Shown: positions 1 through 9,559 of the stretch, one piece after another
How positions within the stretch are numbered: the stretch's first letter is position 1
How the letters are laid out: each line of letters starts with the position of its first letter
Source of the DNA: Streptomyces sp. TBY4
GTDB taxonomy: Bacteria; Actinomycetota; Actinomycetes; Streptomycetales; Streptomycetaceae
Reading direction: 5' to 3'
Length of the DNA: 64,000 bases
NCBI RefSeq assembly: GCF_024213195.1
Contig: NZ_JANAVF010000002.1
Span: 434,001-498,000 of the forward strand
Translations under genes and position numbers: made by a program
The notes under the pieces: model-generated
Database searches by the model: none
Seen by the model: only the letters and a program-made list of their open reading frames with translations
What the model was told of the DNA's origin: nothing

Positions 1-159
1 TTCCAGCCCCTGCAGGGCTTGGACCTCGACCCCGTCGGTACTGAAGATCCGTACCAGGCGGTCGCAGGCGATGGCGGTGTCCGCGCCGTGCCGGCGGGGC
101 TCGGCGGCGGCCAGGGCCTGCCGCTGCAGCTCCTCGTAGGTGGGCTGTTCGCTGTTCAC
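1..159 (-). CDS. ABC transporter ATP-binding protein, N-terminal part (cut by window edge)
   Basis: Only the first 53 codons are inside the window. The GTG start overlaps the TGA of the upstream permease gene as GTGA, so the two are translationally coupled. The visible residues end in a stretch like the first strand of an MacB/LolD-type ATPase (ACDRLVRIFSTDGVEVQALQ), which normally precedes Walker A. By position it should be the nucleotide-binding subunit energising the two large FtsX-type permeases encoded just upstream in the same operon. The catalytic motifs lie beyond the window, so the family call rests on this short N-terminus and on context. Confidence 0.72.
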   Translation of the reverse strand, partial: MNSEQPTYEELQRQALAAAEPRRHGADTAIACDRLVRIFSTDGVEVQALQGLE

Positions 160-2954
160 CGCTGGTCTCCCGCTCTCAACTCGGTCGTGATCTGTCGCCT
201 GCCGGAGACCGCCGCCTCCGCGAGCACGGCCCCCGCGACGAGGACCCCCAGGCCCAGCGCCTGGATCAGTACGGGCACGGCGAGGACCTGAAGGCCGGTC
301 GGCACCCGGGTGCCGACCAGCGTGGACAGGTCCACGGCCGGGCCCAGCAGCGCGACGGCGCCCGCCGCGAGCAGTGCTCCGCCGAGCGCGGCGGCCAGGG
401 CCAGGGGCACCGACTCCACCAGGATCAGCAGGACCCCCTGCCGGGGCCGCAGGCCCATGGTGCGCAGCCGCGCGAGCAGCGCCGCGCGGTCGGGAGCCGC
501 CCGGACCAGCGTCAGCAGGACCGCCAGCAGCGCGAAGCCCGCGGCTCCGGCCAACGAGGCCCAGAACAGCCGCTCGGCGGAGCGCTGGAGCGGGTCCGAG
601 CCCAGTGCGGCCGCCTCGGTGGAGCTGGTCCGGACGCGGTAGCGCTCCTCGGCGGCCGCCGGGTCCCCGGTGCGCACCGCCCGCTCCAGCCGGTGCTGGT
701 CGACCTCGCCGAGCCCGAACCAGTGGTTGGGCAGCCCCATCTGCGGCACCACGGCCAGTACTTGGGGGGCGGGCAGGACCACCGTGGTGGACCTGGCGCC
801 CGCCCGGGCGGGGGTGCCGTCGATCTCTCCGACGACCGCGAGCTTCAGCTCCCCGCCGTTCTCCAGCCGCAGCACGTAGCCGGAGGTGTCGCCGTCCGCG
901 AGGTCCCGGCTGATCAGCGCGGGAACCGTCGAGCCCGAGGTGCCCGCGGCTCCGGCGGCCAGGAGCGCCGGATCGAACCGGCCCTTCCCGGTCGCCTCGG
1001 ACAGCTTCGCGTACTCCACCGGGTCAGCGGTGATCACGGAGATCTGCGTACTGCCCGCTTTGGTGCCGTAGAGGAACACGTTGTCGTCGCTCCACACCTT
1101 CACCGAGGACCGTACGCCGGGCACCGCGGCGACGGCGGTCGTCAGGGACTCGGGGAGGGTGCCGCTGGGCGCCGAGACCTGGGCGTCGCCGCCGACGGCC
1201 GAACGGGCCGCCACGAAGCGGGCGTCGGCCACCCCGGTCAGCACCGTGGAACCGAAGCCCCCGGTGGTGACGGCCAGCAGCATGGCGATCAGCGGTAGTA
1301 CGGAGGGACGCGCGCGGCCCCCGGTGCCCCGCGCGGCGCGCGCCAGCCCGAGGAAGCCGATCAGCCCCGGGCCCCGCCCGGCCGCCCGGGCCAGCGCCCC
1401 GACCAGGGCGGGCTGGAGCCGGGCCAGCAGCAGCCCGCCGCAGAGCGCGAGCAGCAGCGGGGCGGCGACCAGCAGCGGGTCCACCCCGGCGCCGGCCGGG
1501 GCGACCCCGCGCGAGCGGACCTCGAACACGGCGGCCGCGGTGGCCGCCAGAGCGAGCACCTCGGCGACGAGCCGCCGCCGGGGGCCCGGCCGGCGCTTCG
1601 GAGACAGCAGCACGAAGGCCCGTACGGGGACGGCCAGCAGAGCCAGGAGCGTGGCGGCCGAAGCGGCCAGCAGGGTGCCCTCCCAGCGGGGGGTGGGCAG
1701 CAGGAACACCGCGAGCGCCGCCGCGAGCGCGGCGGCCGGCAGGACGGTGACGGCGTTCTCCGCGAGCAGCCGGCGCACGATGCCCGCGCGGGAACCGCCG
1801 CGGGCCAGCAGGAGCCGCAGTTCGGCCTCCCGCCGGTCACCTGTGAGCCCGGCGGCCAGGCAGAACACCACGAACGCCACTCCGGCCACCCCGGCCGGGC
1901 CCATCGCGGCGAGCGGCGCGGCGGCCTGGCGCCGGGCCTCGGCCAGCGTGAACAGCTCGGGCAGGCGGGAGGTGATGTGCAGATCGCTCCGGTGGGTCTC
2001 CTGGGTCAGGCGCGTCGCGGTCGGGCCGCTCACGTAGGAGGCGACCGCCTTGGCGGTGGCGGGCAGCCGGTCGGCCCGCAGGGTGCTGGGGTCCAGGGGG
2101 ATGCGCCAGAAGTCGCGGGTGCCGGTCTCGCCCCAATATCCGAACTGGTCGAGGGACTCCGGGCCGGTGAGGGCCGAGGTCTGCCAGTACGGGACCGGCG
2201 GGTGGGTGGAGGTCTGGAGCAGGCAGGCGCGGGTGAGGCAGCCGGTGTCGGCCCAGAAGTCCTCGGCCTCGTCGTTCGGGACGTAGAGGCCGACGACCTC
2301 CGCCTTGATGGTGGTCATGGTCATACCGGTGGTGGTCTCCAGCACCATCCCGACCCGTACGCCGAGGGTCTTGGCCGCACTCTGGGCCAGGGCGATCGGT
2401 ACGGGGCCGCCCGGCACGGAGGCCGCGCCGGGCCGGCTTCCCTCGACGAACCGGACGTGTTCGAAGCCCTCGCGCAGGTGGTAGAGGCCGAGCCGGGGCG
2501 GGACGCCCTCGGGGGCGGCCAGTCCGGGGGTGCCGAGAGCGCGGGAGTCCGCGGAGATCCCGTGGACGGGGCCGCCGGGAACCACGCTGAAACCGGGGGC
2601 GGTCCGGGCGAGCAGGGTGCTCAGTACCTCGTCCAGCTCCTGCGGGCTCTGCTCTCCGTACCGGGGGTGGGCGCTGACCATCAGGCTGGTCTGGCTCGGC
2701 CCGCGCGACTCCAGGAAGGAGCGCAGCGCCTGGTCGGTGCCCCGGTCCATGGCGCGCGGCAGGGCCGCGGCGAGCAGGACGGCGACGAAGGCCAGGGCCG
2801 CGCCGAGCAGGGAGCTCAGGGGGGTCGCGCGCAGCCGGGTCCGCACCCAGGGCGCGGGCGGCGGCACGGCGCGCGGGGCGGACCCCCGCGGTGTCCGCGG
2901 CCCGGTCCCGCCGGGGGTGCGCCGGTCGGCGTCGGTCGCGGCCGGCCCGGTCAT
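156..2954 (-). CDS. Large FtsX/MacB-type ABC transporter permease
   Basis: A 932-residue integral membrane protein. There is a basic proline-rich cytoplasmic head of about 45 residues, a first membrane segment near 55-75, a large extracytoplasmic region, then several hydrophobic helices and a second periplasmic-type domain followed by the terminal FtsX-like helix block. Its ATG overlaps the TGA of the preceding permease gene as ATGA, and its own TGA overlaps the GTG of the ATPase gene, giving a tightly coupled three-gene operon. Such permeases move lipids, lipoproteins or peptides, or act as mechanotransmission devices; the substrate cannot be read here. The reading frame extends far upstream into the neighbouring gene, but only this ATG agrees with the operon junction. 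Confidence 0.86.
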   Translation of the reverse strand: MTGPAATDADRRTPGGTGPRTPRGSAPRAVPPPAPWVRTRLRATPLSSLLGAALAFVAVLLAAALPRAMDRGTDQALRSFLESRGPSQTSLMVSAHPRYGEQSPQELDEVLSTLLARTAPGFSVVPGGPVHGISADSRALGTPGLAAPEGVPPRLGLYHLREGFEHVRFVEGSRPGAASVPGGPVPIALAQSAAKTLGVRVGMVLETTTGMTMTTIKAEVVGLYVPNDEAEDFWADTGCLTRACLLQTSTHPPVPYWQTSALTGPESLDQFGYWGETGTRDFWRIPLDPSTLRADRLPATAKAVASYVSGPTATRLTQETHRSDLHITSRLPELFTLAEARRQAAAPLAAMGPAGVAGVAFVVFCLAAGLTGDRREAELRLLLARGGSRAGIVRRLLAENAVTVLPAAALAAALAVFLLPTPRWEGTLLAASAATLLALLAVPVRAFVLLSPKRRPGPRRRLVAEVLALAATAAAVFEVRSRGVAPAGAGVDPLLVAAPLLLALCGGLLLARLQPALVGALARAAGRGPGLIGFLGLARAARGTGGRARPSVLPLIAMLLAVTTGGFGSTVLTGVADARFVAARSAVGGDAQVSAPSGTLPESLTTAVAAVPGVRSSVKVWSDDNVFLYGTKAGSTQISVITADPVEYAKLSEATGKGRFDPALLAAGAAGTSGSTVPALISRDLADGDTSGYVLRLENGGELKLAVVGEIDGTPARAGARSTTVVLPAPQVLAVVPQMGLPNHWFGLGEVDQHRLERAVRTGDPAAAEERYRVRTSSTEAAALGSDPLQRSAERLFWASLAGAAGFALLAVLLTLVRAAPDRAALLARLRTMGLRPRQGVLLILVESVPLALAAALGGALLAAGAVALLGPAVDLSTLVGTRVPTGLQVLAVPVLIQALGLGVLVAGAVLAEAAVSGRRQITTELRAGDQR

Positions 2955-5900
2955 ATGTCCTCCACGTGCCGCAGCCGGTCGGCCGGCTTCGAGCGGTTCT
3001 GATTGCGCCGGCCGCCGAAGACCGCCGACAGCAGCGGTACGGCGGCGATGGCGGCGGCGAGCAGCAGGGTCCGCGCCGCGGGCAGGTCCACCAGCACCTC
3101 GGGCACCGGGCGGCCGGCGGCCGGGGTCAGCACGGTCAGCGGTACGACGAGGTGGACGATGACCATGCCCAGCCCGATCCCGACCGCGGTGCCGAGCCCC
3201 ACCAGCACGCAGCTCTCGGCGGTGGCCGTCCGGGCCAGGTCCCGGCGCCGGGCACCCAGCGCCGCCAGCACCGAGAACTCCCGGGACCGCTCGCGGGCGG
3301 CGGCCGCGGCGGAGGCGGCGAAACCGATCGCCGCCAGCACCGCGCAGGCCACCGCGAGTGCGGCCAGCGCCCCCTGCGGGCCCGCGCTGAGCGGATCGTC
3401 CAGCAGGGTTGCGGCCACCTCCTCGCGCAGCCGCACCTGCTGCGAGCCCGCGCCGGAGCGCAGTTCCGCGGCGGCTCGGGCGGGCGCCGGGTCGTCTGCC
3501 GAGGCGGCCGGCAGCCACCATTCGTCGGGCGGCGGCAGGTCCCGGCCGCCCGAGGCGAGCTGCCGGCCGGCGGTGGCCAGGTCGACGGCTATCGCCGTGT
3601 CACCGGCCACGGGAAGCGAGTCGATCGCCGCGGTGACCCGGACCGGGAGGGTGATGCCGCCCAGCTTGACCGGCACCAGATCGCCCGTGCTCCCGCCGAT
3701 CGCGGACAGGTACGCCCGGGTGGCGATCCCCGGAACCTCGGCGGCCGGAGAGGGGCCCGGCACCAGGTTGGCCTGGACGCCGCCGCGTTCGCCGGAACCG
3801 TCCCGGTAGCGCAGCTTGACCAGGGTCGGGACGCCCGGCGCGGGTTCGGAGCCCGGGAGCAGTTCGGCGGCGGGGGAGCCGTCGGTGAGCGGCGGTACCG
3901 ACAGCTTCCAGTCGGGCGCGGGCACCGCGAGGGGCACCGCCGCGCCGTCGCGGGTCTGCGCGAGCGCGAGGCCGCGTACGGTCAGTTCGTCGAAGACCTT
4001 GGCGGTGGCGCCGGGCTTGTCCGGGCTGGGGCCCGCGTCCGGTTCGGTGCTCGGATCGGTACCGGGGAGAAAGCCCTCCCGGTCGTACGAGAACACGAGC
4101 CCGGCCAGGCTCAGCGGGGCGGCGGCCGATCCGATGGGGGAGCCGAGCATCGGGCCGATGTGCACCGACACGGTGGCGTCGCCGTTCTCCGGGAGCTGCA
4201 CCATCGCGGCCCGGTAGGTGATGCCGAACCGGTCGCGCAGCAGCAGCCCGAGGCCGGGACGGCCGCCCGCGCCGGCGGACTTCACGGAGACCGAGAGGTC
4301 GATGCGCTCCGGGGTGCCGGGGAGGGGGACACCGGTGGCGGGCGCGGAGGCGGCGGCGGGGGCCAGCGGGGCGAAGAGCTCCCGCATGCCGCGCCCGTCG
4401 CGCAGGTCGGCCCGCAGGGTCAGCCGGTCGGCTGCGGCCGCCGCGTCCAGAGCCATCACCTGGCCGGTGCGCCCGCCGGGCAGTTCCTGCGGGGCCCGCA
4501 GGACCGGCAGGGCGCGCTCCCCGCCGGGCAGCGCCGCGTACCGGCCGCCCCGGCCCAGCGGGGGCAGGTCGCTGCCGGAGATCAGCAGGCCCCCGGCGGT
4601 GGTGAAGTCGGCCTGGTCGCGCTGGGACTGGGACCAGGCGGTGTGCTGGCCCAGCGCCAGGACCCCGCTGGACACGGCGAGTACGAGCAGCAGCACCGGC
4701 CCCGTGGCTCGTCCGGGCCGGCGGGCCAGCTGCCAGCCGACGAGCGCCGGACCCAGCCCCCGGCCCCGGGCGGCGACGCGGGCGCCGAGCCGCGCCACGA
4801 AGGGGAGCAGGCGCAGCACGAGCAGGGTGCCCGCGCACAGGGCCAGCGTCGGGGCGGCGACCAGGACCGGGTCCACGCCGAACAGTCCGTCGGAGCGCGT
4901 TGCCGGGCCGGAGCCGCCCGCGCCGTACCGGGCGAGCTGCTGGTAGGCGAGTACGGCCAGGGCCACCAGCGCCAGGTCCGCGCCGGAGCGGGCGGCCCCG
5001 GCGACGAGCGCCTGGCGGCGGCCGGTCCGGTGCAGGGCGGCCGCGGCGGCCCCGCGCAGGACGACGGGGAGGGTGGTCAGCACGACGCACCCGAGGGCGC
5101 AGCCCGCGGCGACGGGCCAGAGCAGCCAGCTCCGGGTGACGGCGAAGGGGACGTGGGCCAGGGAGCCGTAGCCGCCGAGCAGGCGCAGCAGCGGCGGGGT
5201 CAGCAGCGGCGCGAGGAGGGCGGCGGGCAGCGCCAGCAGAAGCGACTGGGCCGCGGTCAGGACACCGAGCCGGCCGCGGGAGGCGCCGCGCGCGGCGAGC
5301 AGGGCGCGCTCGCCCTCCTGGCGCTGCGTCAGCAGGTGCGAGACGAGCAGCAGCGCTGCCCCGGCGAGCACGGCCAGTTGCAGGGCGCCGACCAGCAGGG
5401 TCGAGCGGGCCACGGTCAGGCCCGACCGCAACTCCCCGAGCAGCGCGGGAAGCTCGGTGGAGGGCCGCAGGCCCGCATCCCGGTGGAGTTCCTCCAGGGC
5501 CTTGGCGGAGCGGCCGCGGACCGCCTCGGCGGTCGCCGCGTCCACGGTGGAGAAGTCGGCGGTCAGGAGCACGGCGCGGCTGTCCTGGACCAGCCCGCCC
5601 GCGGTGAAGGCGGAATCGTCCACCAGCAGTGGCCCGTAGGTGGCGAACCCGGCGACCTGGAGGCCGCGGGCACCGAGCGGATCGAGCCGCCAGTACGGGG
5701 CGTCGGGGTCGGCCGCCCGGTAGACGCCGGTCACCAGCACGTCGAGGGGGGAGCCGCCGTACCGGTCGTCGAGCCGCACCCGCGCGGGCAGCGCCCCCTC
5801 GGCCAGCCCGAGCCGGTCCAGCGCCGGCTTCGGCACGGCCACGGGAACCGGGGCGCCCGGGCCGGAGACGGGCCCCGCGACGGGCTCCGGCCAGGTGCCC

Positions 5901-6289
5901 GCGAGAAGGCGTACGCGGTCCTTGGCGAAGGCCGCCAGCAGGGTCAGATCGGCGTCCTTGCCGGGGGTGTGCGGGCCGGGTAGCCCGTACGAACGGCTGC
6001 GCGCCACGCTCTCGGAGGCGGCCGGGAGCGGGCCGAACAGCCCGCGCGCGAAGCCCCGTAGCGCCTCGTCGTCCTTGGCGCGGTCGGCCGTCGGGTGGGA
6101 ACCGGTGACCAGGACGGTGCCGCGTGCGAGACCGGGGCCCTGGAGGGCCTGGCGCAGTCCGGCGTCGCCCACTCCGCGGGTGAAGGCGAAGAGCGCCGTG
6201 AGCACGGTCGTGGTGATCAAAACCGTCAGCAGAACGACGGCTGCGAGCGGCAATCGCCCGCGCAGCCGGCGCACGACGAAGCCGAGCAT
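2951..6289 (-). CDS. Large FtsX/MacB-type ABC transporter permease, first gene of operon
   Basis: A 1112-residue permease. It begins MLGFVVRRLRGRLPLAA, with a hydrophobic helix at about 15-40, a long extracytoplasmic region, a central cluster of membrane helices (roughly 330-570), a second extracytoplasmic region and a C-terminal FtsX block of three helices. The start was chosen because GGGGGAGGA lies just upstream of this ATG and because homologues begin at this hydrophobic anchor; the open frame continues further upstream without a ribosome site. It is the first gene of an operon with the second permease and the edge-truncated ATPase, and is divergent from a separate ATPase gene. The substrate is unknown. 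Confidence 0.86.
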   Translation of the reverse strand: MLGFVVRRLRGRLPLAAVVLLTVLITTTVLTALFAFTRGVGDAGLRQALQGPGLARGTVLVTGSHPTADRAKDDEALRGFARGLFGPLPAASESVARSRSYGLPGPHTPGKDADLTLLAAFAKDRVRLLAGTWPEPVAGPVSGPGAPVPVAVPKPALDRLGLAEGALPARVRLDDRYGGSPLDVLVTGVYRAADPDAPYWRLDPLGARGLQVAGFATYGPLLVDDSAFTAGGLVQDSRAVLLTADFSTVDAATAEAVRGRSAKALEELHRDAGLRPSTELPALLGELRSGLTVARSTLLVGALQLAVLAGAALLLVSHLLTQRQEGERALLAARGASRGRLGVLTAAQSLLLALPAALLAPLLTPPLLRLLGGYGSLAHVPFAVTRSWLLWPVAAGCALGCVVLTTLPVVLRGAAAAALHRTGRRQALVAGAARSGADLALVALAVLAYQQLARYGAGGSGPATRSDGLFGVDPVLVAAPTLALCAGTLLVLRLLPFVARLGARVAARGRGLGPALVGWQLARRPGRATGPVLLLVLAVSSGVLALGQHTAWSQSQRDQADFTTAGGLLISGSDLPPLGRGGRYAALPGGERALPVLRAPQELPGGRTGQVMALDAAAAADRLTLRADLRDGRGMRELFAPLAPAAASAPATGVPLPGTPERIDLSVSVKSAGAGGRPGLGLLLRDRFGITYRAAMVQLPENGDATVSVHIGPMLGSPIGSAAAPLSLAGLVFSYDREGFLPGTDPSTEPDAGPSPDKPGATAKVFDELTVRGLALAQTRDGAAVPLAVPAPDWKLSVPPLTDGSPAAELLPGSEPAPGVPTLVKLRYRDGSGERGGVQANLVPGPSPAAEVPGIATRAYLSAIGGSTGDLVPVKLGGITLPVRVTAAIDSLPVAGDTAIAVDLATAGRQLASGGRDLPPPDEWWLPAASADDPAPARAAAELRSGAGSQQVRLREEVAATLLDDPLSAGPQGALAALAVACAVLAAIGFAASAAAAARERSREFSVLAALGARRRDLARTATAESCVLVGLGTAVGIGLGMVIVHLVVPLTVLTPAAGRPVPEVLVDLPAARTLLLAAAIAAVPLLSAVFGGRRNQNRSKPADRLRHVEDI

Positions 6290-6477
6290 GTGCCTGTTCC
6301 TCCCCCGCACCGGACTGGAGACCCCGGATAGCGGACGATGCTGCCAGATTCGAACAGATAGCGGAAGGGACTTGCGTGAATGGTGCAACGGATGAACAAA
6401 TCGGCGGGGCGGGATTGCAGGAACGCCGTTTTCGTCCGTACGTACGCTTGTTGGACGCTTGGAGGGGGAGCCGCAGC
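6290..6477. promoter_or_regulatory. Divergent intergenic region between ABC permease operon and ABC ATPase gene
   Basis: These 188 bases lie between two divergent ABC-transporter genes and must contain promoters for both. Both genes have clear purine-rich ribosome sites at its borders (GGGGGAGGA on the minus strand, GGAGGGGGAG on the plus strand). No promoter hexamers could be assigned with confidence. Confidence 0.45.
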
Positions 6478-7230
6478 ATGACGCAGGACGAGGGCCGGGA
6501 CCGGGACGAGGACTGGGGCGAGGACCGGAGGCAGGGGCAGGAACCGCCGATGGTGGTGGTCGACGACGTGCGGCGCAGCTTCGGGACGGGGGAGCAGGCG
6601 GTGCACGCCCTGCGCGGCGTGTCCTTCGAGGTCCGCCGCGGCGAACTCACCGCCCTCAAGGGGCGGTCCGGATCCGGCAAGACCACCCTGCTGAACCTGG
6701 TCGGCGGCCTCGACACCCCGACCGGCGGCAGCGTCGCCCTCGACGGCACCGACCTGGCCGGCCTCGACGAGGACGGCCGCCTCGCGCTGCGCCGCGACCG
6801 GATCGGCTTCGTGTTCCAGTCCTTCGGCCTGATCCCCGCCCTGACCGCCGCCGAGAACGTCGGGGTCCCGATGCGGCTGCGCAAGGTACCGGCCAAGCAG
6901 CGCGAGGAACGGGCCCGCACCCTGCTCGCCCTCGTCGGCCTCTCCGAACAGACCGAGCAGCGCCCCGGCGAACTCTCCGGCGGCCAGCAGCAGCGGGTCG
7001 CCGTCGCACGGGCCCTGGCGAACGAACCCGATCTGATCATCGCCGACGAGCCGACGGGCCAGCTCGACTCCGACACCGGCCGGCAGATCATGCGGCTGCT
7101 GCGCGCGGTGGTGCGCAGCGAGGGGGTCACGGCGCTGGTCGCCACGCACGACCCGGCGCTGATGGAACTGGCGGACCGGGTCGTGGAACTGCGCGACGGA
7201 CGCATCGTGGAGGCTTCGGCGGAGGAATGA
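6478..7230 (+). CDS. MacB/LolD-type ABC transporter ATP-binding protein
   Basis: A 250-residue nucleotide-binding subunit. Walker A is GRSGSGKTT at about 62-70, the signature LSGGQQQR at 166-173, Walker B LIIADEP at 187-192 and the switch histidine in THDP at about 224. The acidic, arginine-rich first 24 residues are unusual for the family. The ATG at 6478 was chosen over the longer frame starting at 6376 because GGAGGGGGAG lies directly upstream of it. It is divergent from the large-permease operon and convergent with the smaller permease gene, so it may serve the large permeases or act with either system. It hydrolyses ATP at the cytoplasmic membrane; the transported compound is unknown. 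Confidence 0.9.
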   Translation: MTQDEGRDRDEDWGEDRRQGQEPPMVVVDDVRRSFGTGEQAVHALRGVSFEVRRGELTALKGRSGSGKTTLLNLVGGLDTPTGGSVALDGTDLAGLDEDGRLALRRDRIGFVFQSFGLIPALTAAENVGVPMRLRKVPAKQREERARTLLALVGLSEQTEQRPGELSGGQQQRVAVARALANEPDLIIADEPTGQLDSDTGRQIMRLLRAVVRSEGVTALVATHDPALMELADRVVELRDGRIVEASAEE

Positions 7231-7246
7231 GCCGGGCTTCGGTGGG

Positions 7247-9559
7247 CTACTCGGTGTGCAGGGCCGCGGCGATGGTCATCCGGGCCGCCGAACGGGCCGG
7301 GACCAGGGCACCCAGGACGGCGATCGCGACCCCCGCGCACAGCATTCCGGCGAGCTGCGGCGCGTGCCAGACGGCCTTCATCGACTCGGGGAAGGCGACG
7401 ATGCCCACGTTGTCCACGACGAACCGGTGCGCGACGATCCCGAGCGGGATCCCGAGCAGGCCGCCGACCAGGCCGAGTCCGGTCACCGAGGTCACCGTCA
7501 TCGCGACCACCTGGCGCGGGGTCATGCCGATGGACTTGAGCATGCCCAGGTCGCGGCGCCGGTCACGGGTGTTGAGCAGCACGGTGTTGAAGACGCCGAG
7601 TGCGGCGACGAGGGCCAGCATGACCGAGAAGACCGAGGAGAAGCCGACGACCGTGGCGGTGGCGGCGTTGACATTCACCGAGTTCCGCACCTCGCCGTGC
7701 AGTCCGGGGTCGACCGCGTCGACGGCGTCCGCGTAGGCGCGGGCGTCCGCCCCCGGGGCGAGCCGGACGGTGTACTCGACCGCGCGGCTGTCCGGGGCGA
7801 GTCGGCCGAGGGTCTCCCACGTGGATTCCAGGGCGCGCGCGTCGCTGTCGATCAATTGCCCGACGATGGTCGCGGCCACCCGCCTCCCGTTGGCCTCCAG
7901 GGTGACCCGGTCGCCGACCGCCAGCCCGCGTTCGGTGAGGAAGGCGGGGCCCACGGCGATCTCGCCGGGTCCGGTGGGGGCCCGGCCCTCCACGAAGGCT
8001 TCGGCCGGGGACGGTTTCCCGCGGTAGAAGCTTCCGAACGCGGGCTGCGCGTACCCGACCAGCCCGACCTGGGTCAGCCAGCGGCCCTGCACCTCCTGCG
8101 CACCCAGCGACCGCAGCCGATCTTCGATCTGCACGTCGCTCAGCAGCGGCTTGACGGAGTTGTTGCCGTGGCCGCCGACCAGGACGATGACCACCGGTCC
8201 GCCGGCGTCGTCGCGGCCGGACTGCGCGTACGAGACCATCGTGCTGGTCAGTCCGGTCGCCAGCGTCACCGTGGTGACACCGAGGACGATGGCGGCCATC
8301 GTCATGAAGGCGCGGCCGGGGCGGGCGAACGGGTGGCCGAGACCCAGGCTGACGGAGCGCGGCAGCCGCGAGGAGGCGAGCAGGCGCTGGACGCGCAGCC
8401 CGCGCCCGGTGCGGGGCGCGCCGCCCGCGCTGATGGCCCGCGCGGCCGGCAGCCGGTGTGCGCGCAGGGCCGGTACGAGCGCGGTCAGCACGACCAGGGC
8501 GGGCATCCCGGCCAGGCACGCGGCGCTGAGCCAGGGGGAGAGGGTGCCCACCCCCGCCATCCCCGTCTCGATGCCGGAGAACGCGATCTGCAGAATGGGC
8601 CCGGCCAGCGCGTTTCCGAGCAGGGTGCCGAGAACGCAGCCGGCCACGGCCGGGACCGAGACCATCGTCAGGTAGACGGCGACGACCTGGTTCGGAGTGA
8701 AGCCGATGGCCTTGAGCACGCCGATGTGCCGGTTGCCGGAGACCACGGCGCCGCTGACCACGTTGGCGACGATCAGGGCGGAGACGAGCAGGCCGAGGAC
8801 GCCGAAGAGGGCCATGAAGGGCAGATAGGCCTCCGCCCGGGCGGAGAAGGCCTTCTTGAGGGTGAGGTAGGTCTGTGCGGCCGTCACGGAGTCCGCGGGA
8901 AGTCCTTCTGTGGCCACGGCGAGCGAGTCGCGCAGCTGCGCACTGGTGGCGGAGTCGGTGAAGCGGTAGAGCATCTGCGTGGACGTGGGGTGGAGGGCGG
9001 CTGCCTGATCGGGCGTCACCCAGGCGGCGGCCGACTTGCTCATGCTCGTCGCGAAACCGACGACGGTGAGCGTCGGGCGCCCGGGCACCTCCAGCTTGGT
9101 GCCGAGGAGATCGGCGTCCGGGGTCCCGTCCACGGCCCAGTCGACGACGATCTCGCCCGGGCCTTGCGGCCAGTGCCCCATCAGGACCTCGACCCGGTCC
9201 ACCGGACCCGCCGGATCGGCGCGGCCCACCACGGTGAGCGGGCCGGGCGGCATCCAGAGCCAGCTCTCGGGGACATCGACGACGGCCTGGCGGAACGGGC
9301 CCGCCGCGGCCGCGACCCCCGGTCGGTGCGCCGTCCGCTCGAGCTGGGCGTCGGAGACCTTCGCCGGGTCGTACGTGGCCACGGTGTGCGCGCCGCGCTG
9401 CGCGGTGTACGCCTTGTCGAAGGGGCCCGAGGCGGCGGAGAGCAGGCCGAGGGCGAGCAGGACGGTCGTGGTGGCGCAGAGGACGACGAGGCCGATGACG
9501 AAGGTCTGGACCCTGCGGCGCTTCACGGCGGCCCGGGCGGCCCGCCACACGGCGCTCAC
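7247..9559 (-). CDS. FtsX-family ABC transporter permease
   Basis: A 770-residue permease with the standard duplicated arrangement: an N-terminal helix (about 18-42), an extracytoplasmic domain, three helices (about 235-370), a second anchor (about 410-435), a second extracytoplasmic domain and three C-terminal helices. The KAIGFTPNQV and KSIGMTPRQV loops after the helices are typical coupling segments of MacB/FtsX permeases. The GTG start overlaps the TGA of the ATPase gene upstream as GTGA, so the pair is one coupled operon. The close downstream sensor kinase/regulator suggests an antimicrobial-peptide or envelope-stress detoxification system, which is inference from gene order. Confidence 0.9.
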   Translation of the reverse strand: MSAVWRAARAAVKRRRVQTFVIGLVVLCATTTVLLALGLLSAASGPFDKAYTAQRGAHTVATYDPAKVSDAQLERTAHRPGVAAAAGPFRQAVVDVPESWLWMPPGPLTVVGRADPAGPVDRVEVLMGHWPQGPGEIVVDWAVDGTPDADLLGTKLEVPGRPTLTVVGFATSMSKSAAAWVTPDQAAALHPTSTQMLYRFTDSATSAQLRDSLAVATEGLPADSVTAAQTYLTLKKAFSARAEAYLPFMALFGVLGLLVSALIVANVVSGAVVSGNRHIGVLKAIGFTPNQVVAVYLTMVSVPAVAGCVLGTLLGNALAGPILQIAFSGIETGMAGVGTLSPWLSAACLAGMPALVVLTALVPALRAHRLPAARAISAGGAPRTGRGLRVQRLLASSRLPRSVSLGLGHPFARPGRAFMTMAAIVLGVTTVTLATGLTSTMVSYAQSGRDDAGGPVVIVLVGGHGNNSVKPLLSDVQIEDRLRSLGAQEVQGRWLTQVGLVGYAQPAFGSFYRGKPSPAEAFVEGRAPTGPGEIAVGPAFLTERGLAVGDRVTLEANGRRVAATIVGQLIDSDARALESTWETLGRLAPDSRAVEYTVRLAPGADARAYADAVDAVDPGLHGEVRNSVNVNAATATVVGFSSVFSVMLALVAALGVFNTVLLNTRDRRRDLGMLKSIGMTPRQVVAMTVTSVTGLGLVGGLLGIPLGIVAHRFVVDNVGIVAFPESMKAVWHAPQLAGMLCAGVAIAVLGALVPARSAARMTIAAALHTE

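Noticed and set aside
156..3521. Single 1121-residue fusion reading from upstream of 2954
   Set aside because: The extra N-terminal part is the shadow of the neighbouring permease gene in another frame; the ATGA junction at 2951-2954 and family similarity place the start at 2954.
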